NCBI GenBank assembly: GCA_900540375.1
Contig: UQFS01000007.1
Span: 50,141 to 114,140 of the forward strand
Length of the DNA stretch: 64,000 nt
From: an uncultured Prevotella sp.
Lineage (GTDB): Bacteria > Bacteroidota > Bacteroidia > Bacteroidales > Bacteroidaceae
Direction of reading: 5' to 3'
Shown here: positions 23,620 through 32,849 of the stretch, piece after piece
How the letters are laid out: each line of letters starts with the position of its first letter
Numbering within the stretch: the first letter of the stretch is position 1
Made by a program: the position numbers and the translations under genes
The notes under the pieces: model-generated
What the model was told of the DNA's origin: nothing
Seen by the model: only the letters and a program-made list of their open reading frames with translations
Database searches by the model: none

Positions 23620-25982
23620 TGAAGAGCTATTTCGTTTTCCTTTCCCGCAACAAGGGCTATACCCTCATCAATGTCTTCGGACTGAGTGTGTCACTGATGT
23701 TTGTCATGCTCATCGGCCTCTACACCTGGCAGGAGAAGAGCATCGACAAGCAGGTGGCCAATGCCGACCGGATAGAAGCGCTGGGCACCGATTTCGGCGA
23801 CGGCAACGTCTGCGAAGGCACTCACCACGTGAACATCAAGCACCTGCGCGAGCAGTACCCGGAGATAGAGAGCGCCTGCGGCGCATGTTTCGCCAATGCC
23901 TGGCTCAGTGTCGGTGGTGACTACATGCCTGCCAACATCTTGGTCGTCGACACCACCTTCTTCCATGTCTTTGACTACCAGCTCCTCGAAGGTGACCGTC
24001 GGACCTGCCTCAACGACGAGAATGGCATCGTCATCACCCAAAGCTACGCCCGCAAGCTCTTCGGCTCCGCCGAGGCGATGGGGCAGATGGTGAGCATGAG
24101 CGACACCGTCCGATTCCGTGTCACCGGCGTCATGCAGGACATGGACAACACGGTGTTCAACCACCCCGATGTGCTGATGAACTTCGCACAGGAAGGTAAG
24201 CGATTCAACTATGCCAATACAGACGAGTCGTTTGAGCAGGGCGGCATTAACCTCATAGGGTGCAGCGTCTTCCTGCTCATGCATCCAAGCCACACGTTTG
24301 CCGGACGGGCAAAAGAACTCTCAAAGCTCATCCTTACATTTTGGCCAAAAGAAGAAATGTCCAGCATTAAGCTCTCGTTCTTTACCACTCCTTTCTCTCA
24401 TCTCTATCTCTCAAAAATAGACTCTGGCAACGATGTCACACGGCGTGGCAACTCCACACTCATCAATATCCTGATAGTAGCCACGCTGCTCATCCTGCTC
24501 TTTGCCGTGACCAACTACATCAATCTCACCGTGGCACTCTCCGGCCGCCGTGCCCGCGAGATGGCTACCCGACAGCTCTTCGGTGCCACCCGGCGTAGCG
24601 TGTTTGCCAAGTTTGTGGCAGAGAGCACGCTGCTCTGCCTTGTGGCTTGGATGGTGGCTTTGTTGTTGGCCGTGGCTTTCGCACTAGTCATGGGCCATCA
24701 GCTTGACACCGCGCTGCAGGTCTCCCGGTTGTTTAGTCCGGCTTGTATCGGTCTTTCGCTGTTGCTTATCGCCGTCATCGGTACGTTGTCGGGCATCATC
24801 CCCGGCCTCATCACCTCGCGCGTGAAACCCATTGAGATTATCAAAGGTACCTTTGTCCATCAGACCAAGATGGTGCTCAGCCGTGTGTTCATCGTCTTTC
24901 AGAACATCATCACCATCACGATGTTAGGCTGCGCCCTCATTATGCTGGCACAGTTGCGACATCTCGTCAACGCACCGTTGGGCTTCAACAAGGACAATAT
25001 CCTTGTGATATCGACTTTCAATAGCGGTCATCCCGACGCCATTCACACGTTCATGGATCTGCTCCGGCGGGAGTCGTGCGTAGCTGCCGCATCGGCCTCG
25101 ATGGGCACGCCCTTGGACGGCGGCAACAACAACACATTTGTTTTTAATGGCAAGGAAGTCTCGATGCAATTTTTCATTACAGACCCCTACTTTATGAATG
25201 TCTATGGTCTGACACTGAAAGACGGCTGTAAACCACAGGTGCACCACTTCTACATCAACCACGAAGCTGAGGCAGAGATAAAAAATATTATGGGTATACG
25301 GCCCCAAGAACTGTTGCGTAAGAATCCATTCTATTACGCGGACAGCCTTGATGTTTACGGCGGACGCATGAACGAGTTTTTCATCGACAACATCCAGCGC
25401 GAGCAGCATCCGATGTTTATTGATATCCAGCCGCATGTGGATTATCCCTGGGCCATCTCCATCAAGGTGAAGGGTGACCCCAAAACGGCCTTCAATACAG
25501 TGGCCGACGTCTACCATACAGCTTTCCATAAGGTGATGACCGACGACGACGCTAAGTTTGCCGACCACATTATCCAGGACAAATTCCATCAGGAGCAACA
25601 GACCTCATACATCGTCTCTCTCTTCGCTTTCATGGCCATCCTCATCTCCCTGCTCGGTCTCGTGGCCATGGCAACCTATTACATCGGGCAGCGGGCCAAG
25701 GAGATAGCCATTCGCAAGGTGTTCGGCTCCACGGGCGCGCAGGTGCGCCGACGCCTCCTCCGCACGTTCATGCAGTATGTCGCCATCGCTTTTGTTATCG
25801 GCAGCGCACTGACGGTGTGGCTCATGCAGCACTGGATGTCGCAGTTCAGCTACCGTGCCGTCTGGTGGCCGTGGATTCTCGTGGTCGGCCTCGTAGTCTT
25901 CATCATCAGCGGGCTTGCCGTCTTCGTTCAGAGCTGGAAGGCCGGCAACGAGAACCCGGTGAACAATATCAAACAGGAATAA
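23616..25982 (+). CDS. FtsX/MacB-type ABC transporter permease 1
   Basis: A 788-aa permease of the type VII (MacB-like) ABC superfamily, in the large Bacteroidota form with two FtsX domains. An N-terminal helix (SRNKGYTLINVFGLSVSLMFVMLIGLY) precedes a periplasmic MacB-type domain (about 40-260); three helices follow around 285-400, then a second periplasmic domain (about 430-660) and three C-terminal helices containing LLGLVAMATYYIGQRAKEIAIRKVFGST. Such systems use ATP to drive conformational changes that push substrate from the periplasm through TolC. It overlaps the adaptor gene by 4 bp and precedes a second, different permease by 16 bp. Confidence 0.9.
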   Translation: MMKSYFVFLSRNKGYTLINVFGLSVSLMFVMLIGLYTWQEKSIDKQVANADRIEALGTDFGDGNVCEGTHHVNIKHLREQYPEIESACGACFANAWLSVGGDYMPANILVVDTTFFHVFDYQLLEGDRRTCLNDENGIVITQSYARKLFGSAEAMGQMVSMSDTVRFRVTGVMQDMDNTVFNHPDVLMNFAQEGKRFNYANTDESFEQGGINLIGCSVFLLMHPSHTFAGRAKELSKLILTFWPKEEMSSIKLSFFTTPFSHLYLSKIDSGNDVTRRGNSTLINILIVATLLILLFAVTNYINLTVALSGRRAREMATRQLFGATRRSVFAKFVAESTLLCLVAWMVALLLAVAFALVMGHQLDTALQVSRLFSPACIGLSLLLIAVIGTLSGIIPGLITSRVKPIEIIKGTFVHQTKMVLSRVFIVFQNIITITMLGCALIMLAQLRHLVNAPLGFNKDNILVISTFNSGHPDAIHTFMDLLRRESCVAAASASMGTPLDGGNNNTFVFNGKEVSMQFFITDPYFMNVYGLTLKDGCKPQVHHFYINHEAEAEIKNIMGIRPQELLRKNPFYYADSLDVYGGRMNEFFIDNIQREQHPMFIDIQPHVDYPWAISIKVKGDPKTAFNTVADVYHTAFHKVMTDDDAKFADHIIQDKFHQEQQTSYIVSLFAFMAILISLLGLVAMATYYIGQRAKEIAIRKVFGSTGAQVRRRLLRTFMQYVAIAFVIGSALTVWLMQHWMSQFSYRAVWWPWILVVGLVVFIISGLAVFVQSWKAGNENPVNNIKQE

Positions 25983-25998
25983 CACGAAACATAGCAAT

Positions 25999-28374
25999 AT
26001 GAGTCAAATTTTAAGTGCCATCAAGAACCTTCCACGGCGCGGTCAGCACAACCTGGCAAAGATCGTCTGCTTTGGCTTTGGCCTTGCCGTGTCGGCGGTG
26101 CTGATAGGCGAAGTCTATTTCGAGCAGACATTCGACACGTGGTTCCCAGGGCATGAGCGTACCTATGCCATTAAGGAGGCCGTCGTTCAGAATGGACAGT
26201 TCAACGAGTGGTCACACACCTCCGGAGCCATTGCGCCTGGCATCAAGGCCATATCGCCACAGGTGGAGGCAGCCACACGCTACTCGTTCATGCTCAGCGA
26301 CGTGAAGACGACCGTTGATGGCCGCCCGTTCTCTATCGACGAGGTAAAGGCGGCGGACAGTTGCCTCTTCGACATCTTCCCACGGGCAACCGTACAGGGA
26401 AACCTCAAGGAGGGACTCAGTCGACCTTATTACTGTGTGATAAGCCGATCCATGGCTGATCGCATCGGTGGTAATGTCGTGGGCAAGGCCTTCGAACCGC
26501 GCGACTGGGATTGCAAGCTGATTATCGGCGGTGTCTATGAGGACTTCCCTTACAACTCCAGATTGCACGGTATTGATGTCATCGTCTCGATGCCCACCCT
26601 CAACCAGTTCCTGGGATTTGATGTCTCAGCCCGCTGGGTGGGCGCCGACCGCTTCAGTTCCTTTGTCAGACTGCGGAAGGGGACAACAATTGACGACCTG
26701 AAGCCCAATGTCCGCAAGATGATAGCCCAGCACAGCGAATTTGCTGAGGCTGAGAAAGCAGGCATCAAGTTCAACTATGCCTTCTCGCAGGTTACCGCCG
26801 ACTACACTTCCAATCCGCAGGTCAGGACGATGTGCTGGATTATGTCGCTGCTTGCCGTCATTCTGCTGGTCTCCACGGTGGTCAACTACCTGCTCATCGT
26901 GATGGGCAACGTGGTCAGCCGCTTCCGTGAGATGGCCGTGCGCAAGTGCTTTGGCGGCGGACCGCTCACCATCTACGGCATCATGGTCAGCGAGTCGCTG
27001 GTGCATGTGGTGATCGGCATCGTCCTGGCCGCGGTCCTTGTCTTTGCCTGCAAGGGAACGATAGAGGGCTATATCTCCACACCTGTCAGCACGATGCTGT
27101 TCAGCCGCGGCTCATGGATACTTGCGCTCATCTGCCTCTTCATCGTTTTCATCGGCGGTCTGGTGCCGGGCTATATATATAATAAGGTACCGGTGACGGC
27201 TGCCTTCCGTGGCGTGCATGAGGCCCGCCGCCGCTGGAAACTCATCATGCTGTCAGTGGAGTTTCTCGTTGTCACCGTCATGCTTAGCCTGCTTGCCGTC
27301 GTCCAGCAGCAGTACCATGAGGTGACCCACGAGAATATGGGCTACGACTACAGCCGTCTCGCCGTGGTTACCTTGGACAAAGCGCCTGCCGGCCAAATGC
27401 AGCAGGCCTTGAAGTCGCTGCGCACGCTGCCTTTCGTCGAGCAGGCAACGACGGCGTACAAGTTGCCCATTGAGTGGCATAGTGGAAACAATATCTATCT
27501 GCCGGGCGACGACACGGAATACCTCAACATTGCCGACCAGTACAGTGTGGGTGACGGCTATCTGAAGCTCATGGGCATCAAGGTGGTGGAGGGCCGCAAT
27601 TTTACCGAGCCTGCCGACAGCGACCTGAGCGAGGTGATGGTCAGCGAGTCGTTTGTGAAGCGCTTCCACACGACCACCCACAAGCAGGGCAGTGTCGTCG
27701 GACAGCATATCTGCGTCTCGGAACATACCGACAGCCTGCATCCTTTCTCCACGATCTGTGGCGTCTATAAGGACATCAGTCTTGGCTCCTCGCTTGAGCG
27801 TGAGCTTCGTCCGAGCGTACTCTTCCACGACAACAACGACGCCAAATACATCCTTGCGAAGTTCACCGACCTCACGCCCGACAACCTCGACCGCGCGCGT
27901 CAGCAGCTGCGGCGGCTGCTGCCCGACCGGGAGGTGAAGATAACGCCTTACTCCGACCTCGTCGTCAAACAGTATCAGAGCACCGACGGCTTCCGCATGG
28001 GAACGCTCGTTACGGGCATCACCGCGCTGGTCATCGCCCTGATGGGTCTCATCGGCTACACCACCGACGAGGTGAACCGCCGCCGCAAGGAGATTGCCAT
28101 CCGCAAGGTCAACGGCGCTACGGCCCGCGACATCTTCCACATGCTCGTGGCCGATGTGCTGAAACTCTCGGTACCCGCTGTCATCGTGGGTCTCATCCTC
28201 TCATGGGTCATCGCCGGGAAATGGCTGCAGCTCTTTGCCGACCGCATCACGCTCAGCTCGTTGCTCTTCTTAGGGGTAGGTCTGGCGGTACTCGTCATCG
28301 TGGTCACCATCATGCTGCTCTCTGCCCGTAGGGTCGTCAACAGCAACCCGGTACTGTTCTTGAAAGACGAGTAA
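25999..28374 (+). CDS. FtsX/MacB-type ABC transporter permease 2
   Basis: A 791-aa paralogue of the preceding permease with the same plan: N-terminal helix (NLAKIVCFGFGLAVSAVLIGEVYFEQTFD), periplasmic domain, helices around 275-400 (including RFREMAVRKCFGGG), a second periplasmic domain and a C-terminal FtsX block with MGLIGYTTDEVNRRRKEIAIRKVNG. The two permeases differ clearly in sequence, so they probably form a heterodimer served by the single ATPase gene that follows. The 86-bp gap to that gene contains a perfect 44-bp palindrome. Confidence 0.9.
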   Translation: MSQILSAIKNLPRRGQHNLAKIVCFGFGLAVSAVLIGEVYFEQTFDTWFPGHERTYAIKEAVVQNGQFNEWSHTSGAIAPGIKAISPQVEAATRYSFMLSDVKTTVDGRPFSIDEVKAADSCLFDIFPRATVQGNLKEGLSRPYYCVISRSMADRIGGNVVGKAFEPRDWDCKLIIGGVYEDFPYNSRLHGIDVIVSMPTLNQFLGFDVSARWVGADRFSSFVRLRKGTTIDDLKPNVRKMIAQHSEFAEAEKAGIKFNYAFSQVTADYTSNPQVRTMCWIMSLLAVILLVSTVVNYLLIVMGNVVSRFREMAVRKCFGGGPLTIYGIMVSESLVHVVIGIVLAAVLVFACKGTIEGYISTPVSTMLFSRGSWILALICLFIVFIGGLVPGYIYNKVPVTAAFRGVHEARRRWKLIMLSVEFLVVTVMLSLLAVVQQQYHEVTHENMGYDYSRLAVVTLDKAPAGQMQQALKSLRTLPFVEQATTAYKLPIEWHSGNNIYLPGDDTEYLNIADQYSVGDGYLKLMGIKVVEGRNFTEPADSDLSEVMVSESFVKRFHTTTHKQGSVVGQHICVSEHTDSLHPFSTICGVYKDISLGSSLERELRPSVLFHDNNDAKYILAKFTDLTPDNLDRARQQLRRLLPDREVKITPYSDLVVKQYQSTDGFRMGTLVTGITALVIALMGLIGYTTDEVNRRRKEIAIRKVNGATARDIFHMLVADVLKLSVPAVIVGLILSWVIAGKWLQLFADRITLSSLLFLGVGLAVLVIVVTIMLLSARRVVNSNPVLFLKDE

Positions 28375-28393
28375 AGACTCTCCTTAGCCCTCA

Positions 28394-28437
28394 AGCCCCT
28401 CCCCATCCCTCCCCATGGGGAGGGATGGGGAGGGGCT
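28394..28437. repeat. perfect 44-bp palindrome (C-rich hairpin family, copy 3)
   Basis: Bases 28394-28415 are the exact reverse complement of 28416-28437; the centre is CCCCATGGGG and the arms are made of CCCCTCCCCATCCC. There is no loop and no T run. The palindrome lies inside the operon, 23 bp before the start codon of the ATPase gene, where its RNA hairpin could limit translation or stabilise the upstream message. Confidence 0.9.
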
Positions 28438-28460
28438 CAAAGACTATAAAAATAAAAGCT

Positions 28461-29129
28461 ATGATAAAAGTACAAGATTTAAGCAAGACCTTCCGCACGG
28501 AAGAAGTAGAGACGATCGCCCTCGACAAGGTATCGTTTGAAGTAAAGGACGGCGAGTTTGTCGCCATCATGGGTCCCTCAGGCTGTGGCAAGTCCACACT
28601 GCTCAACATCCTCGGACTCCTCGACAACCCCACGTCGGGTCAGTACTGGCTCGATGGCAAGGAGGTGTCGAAACTTCAAGAGAAGGAGCGCACGGCCATC
28701 CGTAAAGGACAGATTGGCTTCGTGTTCCAGAGTTTCAACCTCATCGACGAGCTCAACGTGGAGGAGAACATCGAACTGCCGCTCACTTATCTTGGCATCT
28801 CCAAGGCTGAGCGCAAGCGGAAAGTGCAGGAGGTGATGGCACGCATGAACATCAGTCATCGTGCCAAACACTTCCCTCACCAACTCTCCGGTGGTCAGCA
28901 GCAGCGTGTGGCCATCGCGCGTGCTGTGGTCTTTGGCCCTAAGCTTATCCTTGCCGATGAGCCTACCGGCAACCTCGACTCGAAGAACGGTGCCGAGGTG
29001 ATGCAGTTGCTCACGGAACTCAACCAGGATGGTGCCACCATTGTCATGGTTACCCACAACGCCCACGACGCCGAGCTGGCCCATCGCATCGTCCATCTCT
29101 TTGACGGACATATCGTCGCAAATCCATAA
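28461..29129 (+). CDS. ABC transporter ATP-binding protein, MacB/LolD type
   Basis: A 222-aa ATPase that powers the two FtsX permeases upstream. Walker A GPSGCGKST is at residues 38-46, the Q loop VFQSFNLIDELNVEENI at 88-104, signature LSGGQQQRVAIARA at 142-155, Walker B LILADEP at 162-168, then GNLDS and the switch His in VTHN. Start 28461 (MIKVQDLSK) is chosen because the in-frame extension to 28425 lies inside the palindrome. It closes the operon, with a strong terminator after it. Confidence 0.93.
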   Translation: MIKVQDLSKTFRTEEVETIALDKVSFEVKDGEFVAIMGPSGCGKSTLLNILGLLDNPTSGQYWLDGKEVSKLQEKERTAIRKGQIGFVFQSFNLIDELNVEENIELPLTYLGISKAERKRKVQEVMARMNISHRAKHFPHQLSGGQQQRVAIARAVVFGPKLILADEPTGNLDSKNGAEVMQLLTELNQDGATIVMVTHNAHDAELAHRIVHLFDGHIVANP

Positions 29130-29139
29130 TCTCTCTCTT

Positions 29140-29185
29140 GGAGGCCTTCCCTGATCAACTATGGGGAAGGCCTCCGTCTTTTTTG
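29140..29185 (+). terminator. intrinsic terminator of the efflux operon
   Basis: A perfect 12-bp stem, GGAGGCCTTCCC (29140-29151) with 29164-29175, 12-nt loop, followed by GTCTTTTTTG. Confidence 0.88.
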
Positions 29186-29212
29186 TTGAGACCGGAAGCG
29201 CATGGGTGCTAT

Positions 29213-29284
29213 ATAAAAGGTATATGCACTCTATAATAAGGAGTGTTCTATCTATAATAAGGTGTATGCGATATATATAATAAT
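29213..29284. repeat. AT-rich tandem boxes CTATAATAAGG
   Basis: Exact CTATAATAAGG occurs at 29231-29241 and 29252-29262 (21-bp period), flanked by the related TATATAAAAGGTATATG at about 29210-29226 and ATATATATAATAATG at 29271-29285. Located between the operon terminator and the glutaredoxin promoter. Confidence 0.6.
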
Positions 29285-29294
29285 GAGCCAATGA

Positions 29295-29326
29295 TTTGCA
29301 TGAACGGAATATTTGACGTAACTTTG
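29295..29326 (+). promoter_or_regulatory. promoter of the glutaredoxin-like gene
   Basis: TTTG (29295-29298), 20-bp spacer, TAACTTTG (29319-29326). It excludes the upstream in-frame ATG at 29291 as a start. Confidence 0.75.
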
Positions 29327-29356
29327 CAGCACATATCAACAGAAAGGACAATAACT

Positions 29357-29659
29357 ATGATTAAGATTTATGGTATGCCTACCTGCCCCTACTGCGCTTT
29401 TGTAGACGAGCAGGTCAAGGGCGACAAACGATTCAAGGTGATAGACATTGGCGAGAATGTCAGATACATGAGTGCGTTCATGCACCTGCGTGACAAGAGT
29501 GCGACTTTTGACCATTCCAAGGAAATTGGTGATATTGGCATTCCCGCCTTCGTCTTGGAAGACGGCACCGTGACTCTCAAGCCCGAGGATGTAGGACTCA
29601 AGGAATATGACCCAAATGAGGATGGTCCTGCTTGCAGTCTCGACGGAAAAGGGTGCTAA
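29357..29659 (+). CDS. glutaredoxin-like protein
   Basis: A 100-aa thioredoxin-fold protein starting MIKIYGMPTCPYCAFVDEQV. The redox motif CPYC is at residues 10-13 and the cis-Pro lies in IGIPAFVLEDG (about residue 64). It is longer than minimal glutaredoxins by a C-terminal tail ending in Cys-rich ACSLDGKGC, which adds two further cysteines of unknown role. Glutaredoxins reduce disulfides or glutathione mixed disulfides, but whether this organism makes glutathione cannot be judged here. Single gene with its own promoter, 52 bp before comEC. Confidence 0.82.
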   Translation: MIKIYGMPTCPYCAFVDEQVKGDKRFKVIDIGENVRYMSAFMHLRDKSATFDHSKEIGDIGIPAFVLEDGTVTLKPEDVGLKEYDPNEDGPACSLDGKGC

Positions 29660-29711
29660 GCTATCATTAAGAAAGGAAAGATAGACGTTACAAGGTAGGC
29701 GAGATAGATAA

Positions 29712-31277
29712 ATGCCACAGTCCAACTACCATCAGCCGATGATCTACGTGGCCGTTGCCCTCATGGTCGGTATCATGGTGGGCAATGGTGTAGGGATGTC
29801 TGTGGGTGTGAAAACGTTTGCGATCGTTTTTTGTATGCTGCTGGCTCTTACCGGCGTGGCCTATTGTCGGAATAAAATACTGTGCGATATCTGTCTGATT
29901 CTGTCTGCCGTGACGTTTGGTGCGTTTCTTGAAAGCAGGCAAATTGAAGAGCAGAGGATAGCTTTACCCAAGGGCCGAACCGCTTGTCAGGCAATCGTCG
30001 TTGGAATGCCACAGCAGCATGGTAGGGTGATCCAAGCCGACGCGCAGATCGTGACCTTGAATGGCCGACAGTTGCGCCCAACTCTCAAGACGCGTCTCTC
30101 CTTCCTTCGTGATACATTGTCCGGTGATGCTGCCTCCGTTCCAGCGCTTGGGGACGGTATCGCTTTCTCTTCTCGTCTGCAACAGCCTGGTGAAGGCTAT
30201 CGCACGAATGTCGACAGTCATTTCGACTCCCGCCGTTGGCTGCTCTCCCAGGGCTACCGTGCGCAGACACTGATCAGTCCTTATGACTGGCATCGTGTGG
30301 CATTGCCACTCTGTGGTTTGGGAAAAGCGGACCGTGTGAGACTGAGCGTGGGGAAGTGGCGCGAGCAACTGTTGGGGCAGTACCGCCGTATGGGCATCCA
30401 AGGAGAACAATATGCGGTGCTGGCCGCCATGACTCTGGGCGACAAGAGTTGTCTGACAAAACACTTGCGGCGCGTCTATTCTCAGACCGGCACGAGTCAT
30501 GTCCTGGCGTTGTCCGGACTTCATCTGTCCATCGTCTTCAATATCTTGCTGCTCACCTTTGGCTTGTTCCGCATCAACCGTTGGGTCAGCTATTGGCTGA
30601 CGCTGTTAGTGCTGTGGTGTTTTGTCGTGTTGGTGGGCATGCCGGTGAGTGTCGTCCGGGCTGCCATCATGCTGTCGGTCGGCAGCGTCGCCTTGTTGCT
30701 GCATCGCCGTTCTGCGTCGCTGAGCGCATTGTCCTTGGCGGCGGTGATCGTGCTGGTGATGAATCCGGAGAGTCTGTGGGATGTCTCTTTCCAGTTGTCC
30801 TTCATGGCCGTGTTGTCCTTAGTCATCATGGCGCCATTGGTAGAGGAACTTTGGCAGCCCCGTTCTTGTGTAGTAGTCTGGTTGTGGTCCACAATGCGCA
30901 CGTCGGTGATCGCCCAGTTGGGTACAGCGCCTTTGGTGGTTTATTACTTCGGTAATCTGTCGGTTTACTTTCTTCCTGCCAACCTGCTCGTGTCGTTGTT
31001 GTCGATGCCACTTCTGCTTCTGTCGTTTTTCTTCTTTCTGTCCTTACCTTTGCAGTGGGTTCATCTTGCCTGCGTCTCTCAAATGCTGTCCTGGCTGTTG
31101 TCGTCTGCTGCGTTTTTGCTCAATCAAGGCTTGCGCTGGATGTCGGCGCTCCCAGGTGCGGCTGTCGATAATATCGCGTTCAGTCAGAAGCAGGTATGGC
31201 TCTATTATTTCGTGCTTGCCTGCCTTCTTGCCGCCATTCTGTATGAAAGGCGTATAAAGAGTAGTAAAAGTAGTTAA
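29712..31277 (+). CDS. comEC: ComEC/Rec2 family membrane protein
   Basis: A 521-aa inner-membrane protein related to the DNA-uptake channel ComEC. Two to three N-terminal helices (about 9-75) precede an OB-like DUF4131 region (about 80-190), then the Competence domain with GEQYAVLAAMTLGDKSCL, TGTSHVLALSGLHLSIVFNILL (the family signature, about 262-283) and MPVSVVRAAIMLSV, and many helices to the end. The C-terminal metallo-beta-lactamase domain of long ComEC proteins is absent, as in many Bacteroidota. DNA uptake is the family role; competence in this organism is not shown. Confidence 0.88.
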   Translation: MPQSNYHQPMIYVAVALMVGIMVGNGVGMSVGVKTFAIVFCMLLALTGVAYCRNKILCDICLILSAVTFGAFLESRQIEEQRIALPKGRTACQAIVVGMPQQHGRVIQADAQIVTLNGRQLRPTLKTRLSFLRDTLSGDAASVPALGDGIAFSSRLQQPGEGYRTNVDSHFDSRRWLLSQGYRAQTLISPYDWHRVALPLCGLGKADRVRLSVGKWREQLLGQYRRMGIQGEQYAVLAAMTLGDKSCLTKHLRRVYSQTGTSHVLALSGLHLSIVFNILLLTFGLFRINRWVSYWLTLLVLWCFVVLVGMPVSVVRAAIMLSVGSVALLLHRRSASLSALSLAAVIVLVMNPESLWDVSFQLSFMAVLSLVIMAPLVEELWQPRSCVVVWLWSTMRTSVIAQLGTAPLVVYYFGNLSVYFLPANLLVSLLSMPLLLLSFFFFLSLPLQWVHLACVSQMLSWLLSSAAFLLNQGLRWMSALPGAAVDNIAFSQKQVWLYYFVLACLLAAILYERRIKSSKSS

Positions 31278-31333
31278 AAGCTCTCTATTTATGTTGTAAA
31301 TGTCGGAAATGAGATGTAAACTGAATGTTATTA

Positions 31334-31364
31334 TTGCTGTTTTTATTAATTCTTTGTATATTTG
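31334..31364 (+). promoter_or_regulatory. promoter of the inositol-phosphate synthase gene
   Basis: TTG (31334-31336), 20-bp spacer, TATATTTG (31357-31364). The predicted leader of about 140 nt (31371-31511) is unusually long for this window. Confidence 0.65.
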
Positions 31365-31511
31365 CAACATTCTACTCTCGCCTTGACCTTGTTCAGTTGC
31401 AGCGCCTTGGTCTTGGGATAAGAGTTGGATACAGGTTCACCGTTTGCTTGTGACCTGGTTTTAAATGTTGAAACAATCCGCTGCAAAACTAATAACCTTT
31501 TTAAAAAAGGA

Positions 31512-32819
31512 ATGGAAAAGGAAATCGTGAAGCCTGCTGAGGGCAGACTGGGCATTCTTGTTGTCGGCTGTGGTGCCGTGGCCACTACGTTCATGACTGG
31601 CGTGCTGATGACACGCAAAGGGTTGGCTAAGCCAATCGGCTCAATGACACAATACGACAAGATTCGTGTGGGCCGTGGCAAGGATAAGAAATATCTTCAT
31701 TATGGCGACATCGTCTCTTTGGCCAAACTCGATGACATTGTCTTCGGTTGTTGGGATGTCTATCCGCAGAATGCCTATCAGGCTGCTGTCTATGCCGAGG
31801 TGCTCAAGCAGAAAGACATCGACCCGGTGCGTGATGAGCTGGAGCGGATCAAGCCGATGAAGGCTGCTTTTGACAAGAACTACGCCAAGCGTCTCGACGG
31901 CGACAATGTCAAGGACTGTGCTACCCGTTGGGACATGGTGCAGCAGATCCGTCAGGACATCCGCGATTTCAAAGCCAAGAACGATTGTGCCCGCATTGTG
32001 GTGATCTGGGCCGCTTCCACGGAGATCTATGTTCCTTATTACGAGCCGATCCATGGCAAGCTCGACACCTTGGTGGCTGCCATGAAAGCCGACGATCGCG
32101 AGCATATCGCTCCGTCGATGTGCTATGCCTACGCTGCCCTGCAGGAGGATGCACCGTTTATCATGGGAGCTCCTAACACCACCGTCGACATCCCTGCCAT
32201 GTGGCAACTGGCTGAGGAGAAGAAACTGCCGATTGCCGGCAAGGACTTCAAGACGGGGCAGACGCTCGTCAAGAGTGGCTTTGCTCCGATCCTTAAAGTG
32301 CGTAACCTCGGACTCAGCGGATGGTTCTCTACCAACATCCTTGGTAATCGCGACGGCCTTGTGCTTGACGAGCCAGCGAACTTCCATACCAAGGAGGTCA
32401 GCAAGCTCTCTACCCTTGAGACGATCCTGCGCAAGGATGACCAGCCCGACCTCTATGGCAATATCTATCATAAGGTGCGCATCAACTATTATCCTCCACG
32501 CAACGACAACAAGGAAGGCTGGGACAACCTTGATATCTTCGGTTGGATGGGCTATCCCATGCAGATCAAGATCAACTTCCTCTGCCGCGACTCTATCCTT
32601 GCCGCTCCGCTGTTGCTCGACCTGACACTGCTCTCCGACCTTGCCCACCGTGCGGGTCGCTATGGCATCCAGCGCTTCCTGAGCTTCTTCCTCAAGAGTC
32701 CTATGCACGACTACACTAAGGGTGAGGAAGCTGTCAACAATCTCTTTGAGCAGTACACGATGCTCAAGAACGCCATCCGCTCCATGGGCGGGTACGAGGC
32801 GGATGAGGAAGTGGACTAA
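31512..32819 (+). CDS. ino1: myo-inositol-1-phosphate synthase
   Basis: Converts glucose-6-phosphate to 1D-myo-inositol 3-phosphate using NAD+. The 435-aa protein has the NAD-binding GILVVGCGAVATTFMTGV (residues 14-31), VVIWAASTEIYVPYYEP, APNTTVDIPA, GKDFKTGQTLVKSGFAP (active-site lysines) and NILGNRDGLVL. In Bacteroides this enzyme begins synthesis of inositol lipids; none of the other lipid genes are seen here, so that role is inferred. Start 31512 is the first ATG after the long leader; the upstream in-frame ATG at 31425 lacks family similarity. The gene converges with the GH97 gene. Confidence 0.92.
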   Translation: MEKEIVKPAEGRLGILVVGCGAVATTFMTGVLMTRKGLAKPIGSMTQYDKIRVGRGKDKKYLHYGDIVSLAKLDDIVFGCWDVYPQNAYQAAVYAEVLKQKDIDPVRDELERIKPMKAAFDKNYAKRLDGDNVKDCATRWDMVQQIRQDIRDFKAKNDCARIVVIWAASTEIYVPYYEPIHGKLDTLVAAMKADDREHIAPSMCYAYAALQEDAPFIMGAPNTTVDIPAMWQLAEEKKLPIAGKDFKTGQTLVKSGFAPILKVRNLGLSGWFSTNILGNRDGLVLDEPANFHTKEVSKLSTLETILRKDDQPDLYGNIYHKVRINYYPPRNDNKEGWDNLDIFGWMGYPMQIKINFLCRDSILAAPLLLDLTLLSDLAHRAGRYGIQRFLSFFLKSPMHDYTKGEEAVNNLFEQYTMLKNAIRSMGGYEADEEVD

Positions 32820-32849
32820 AAAGAATCGGGGCCTCCTTAAAAGGGAGAG

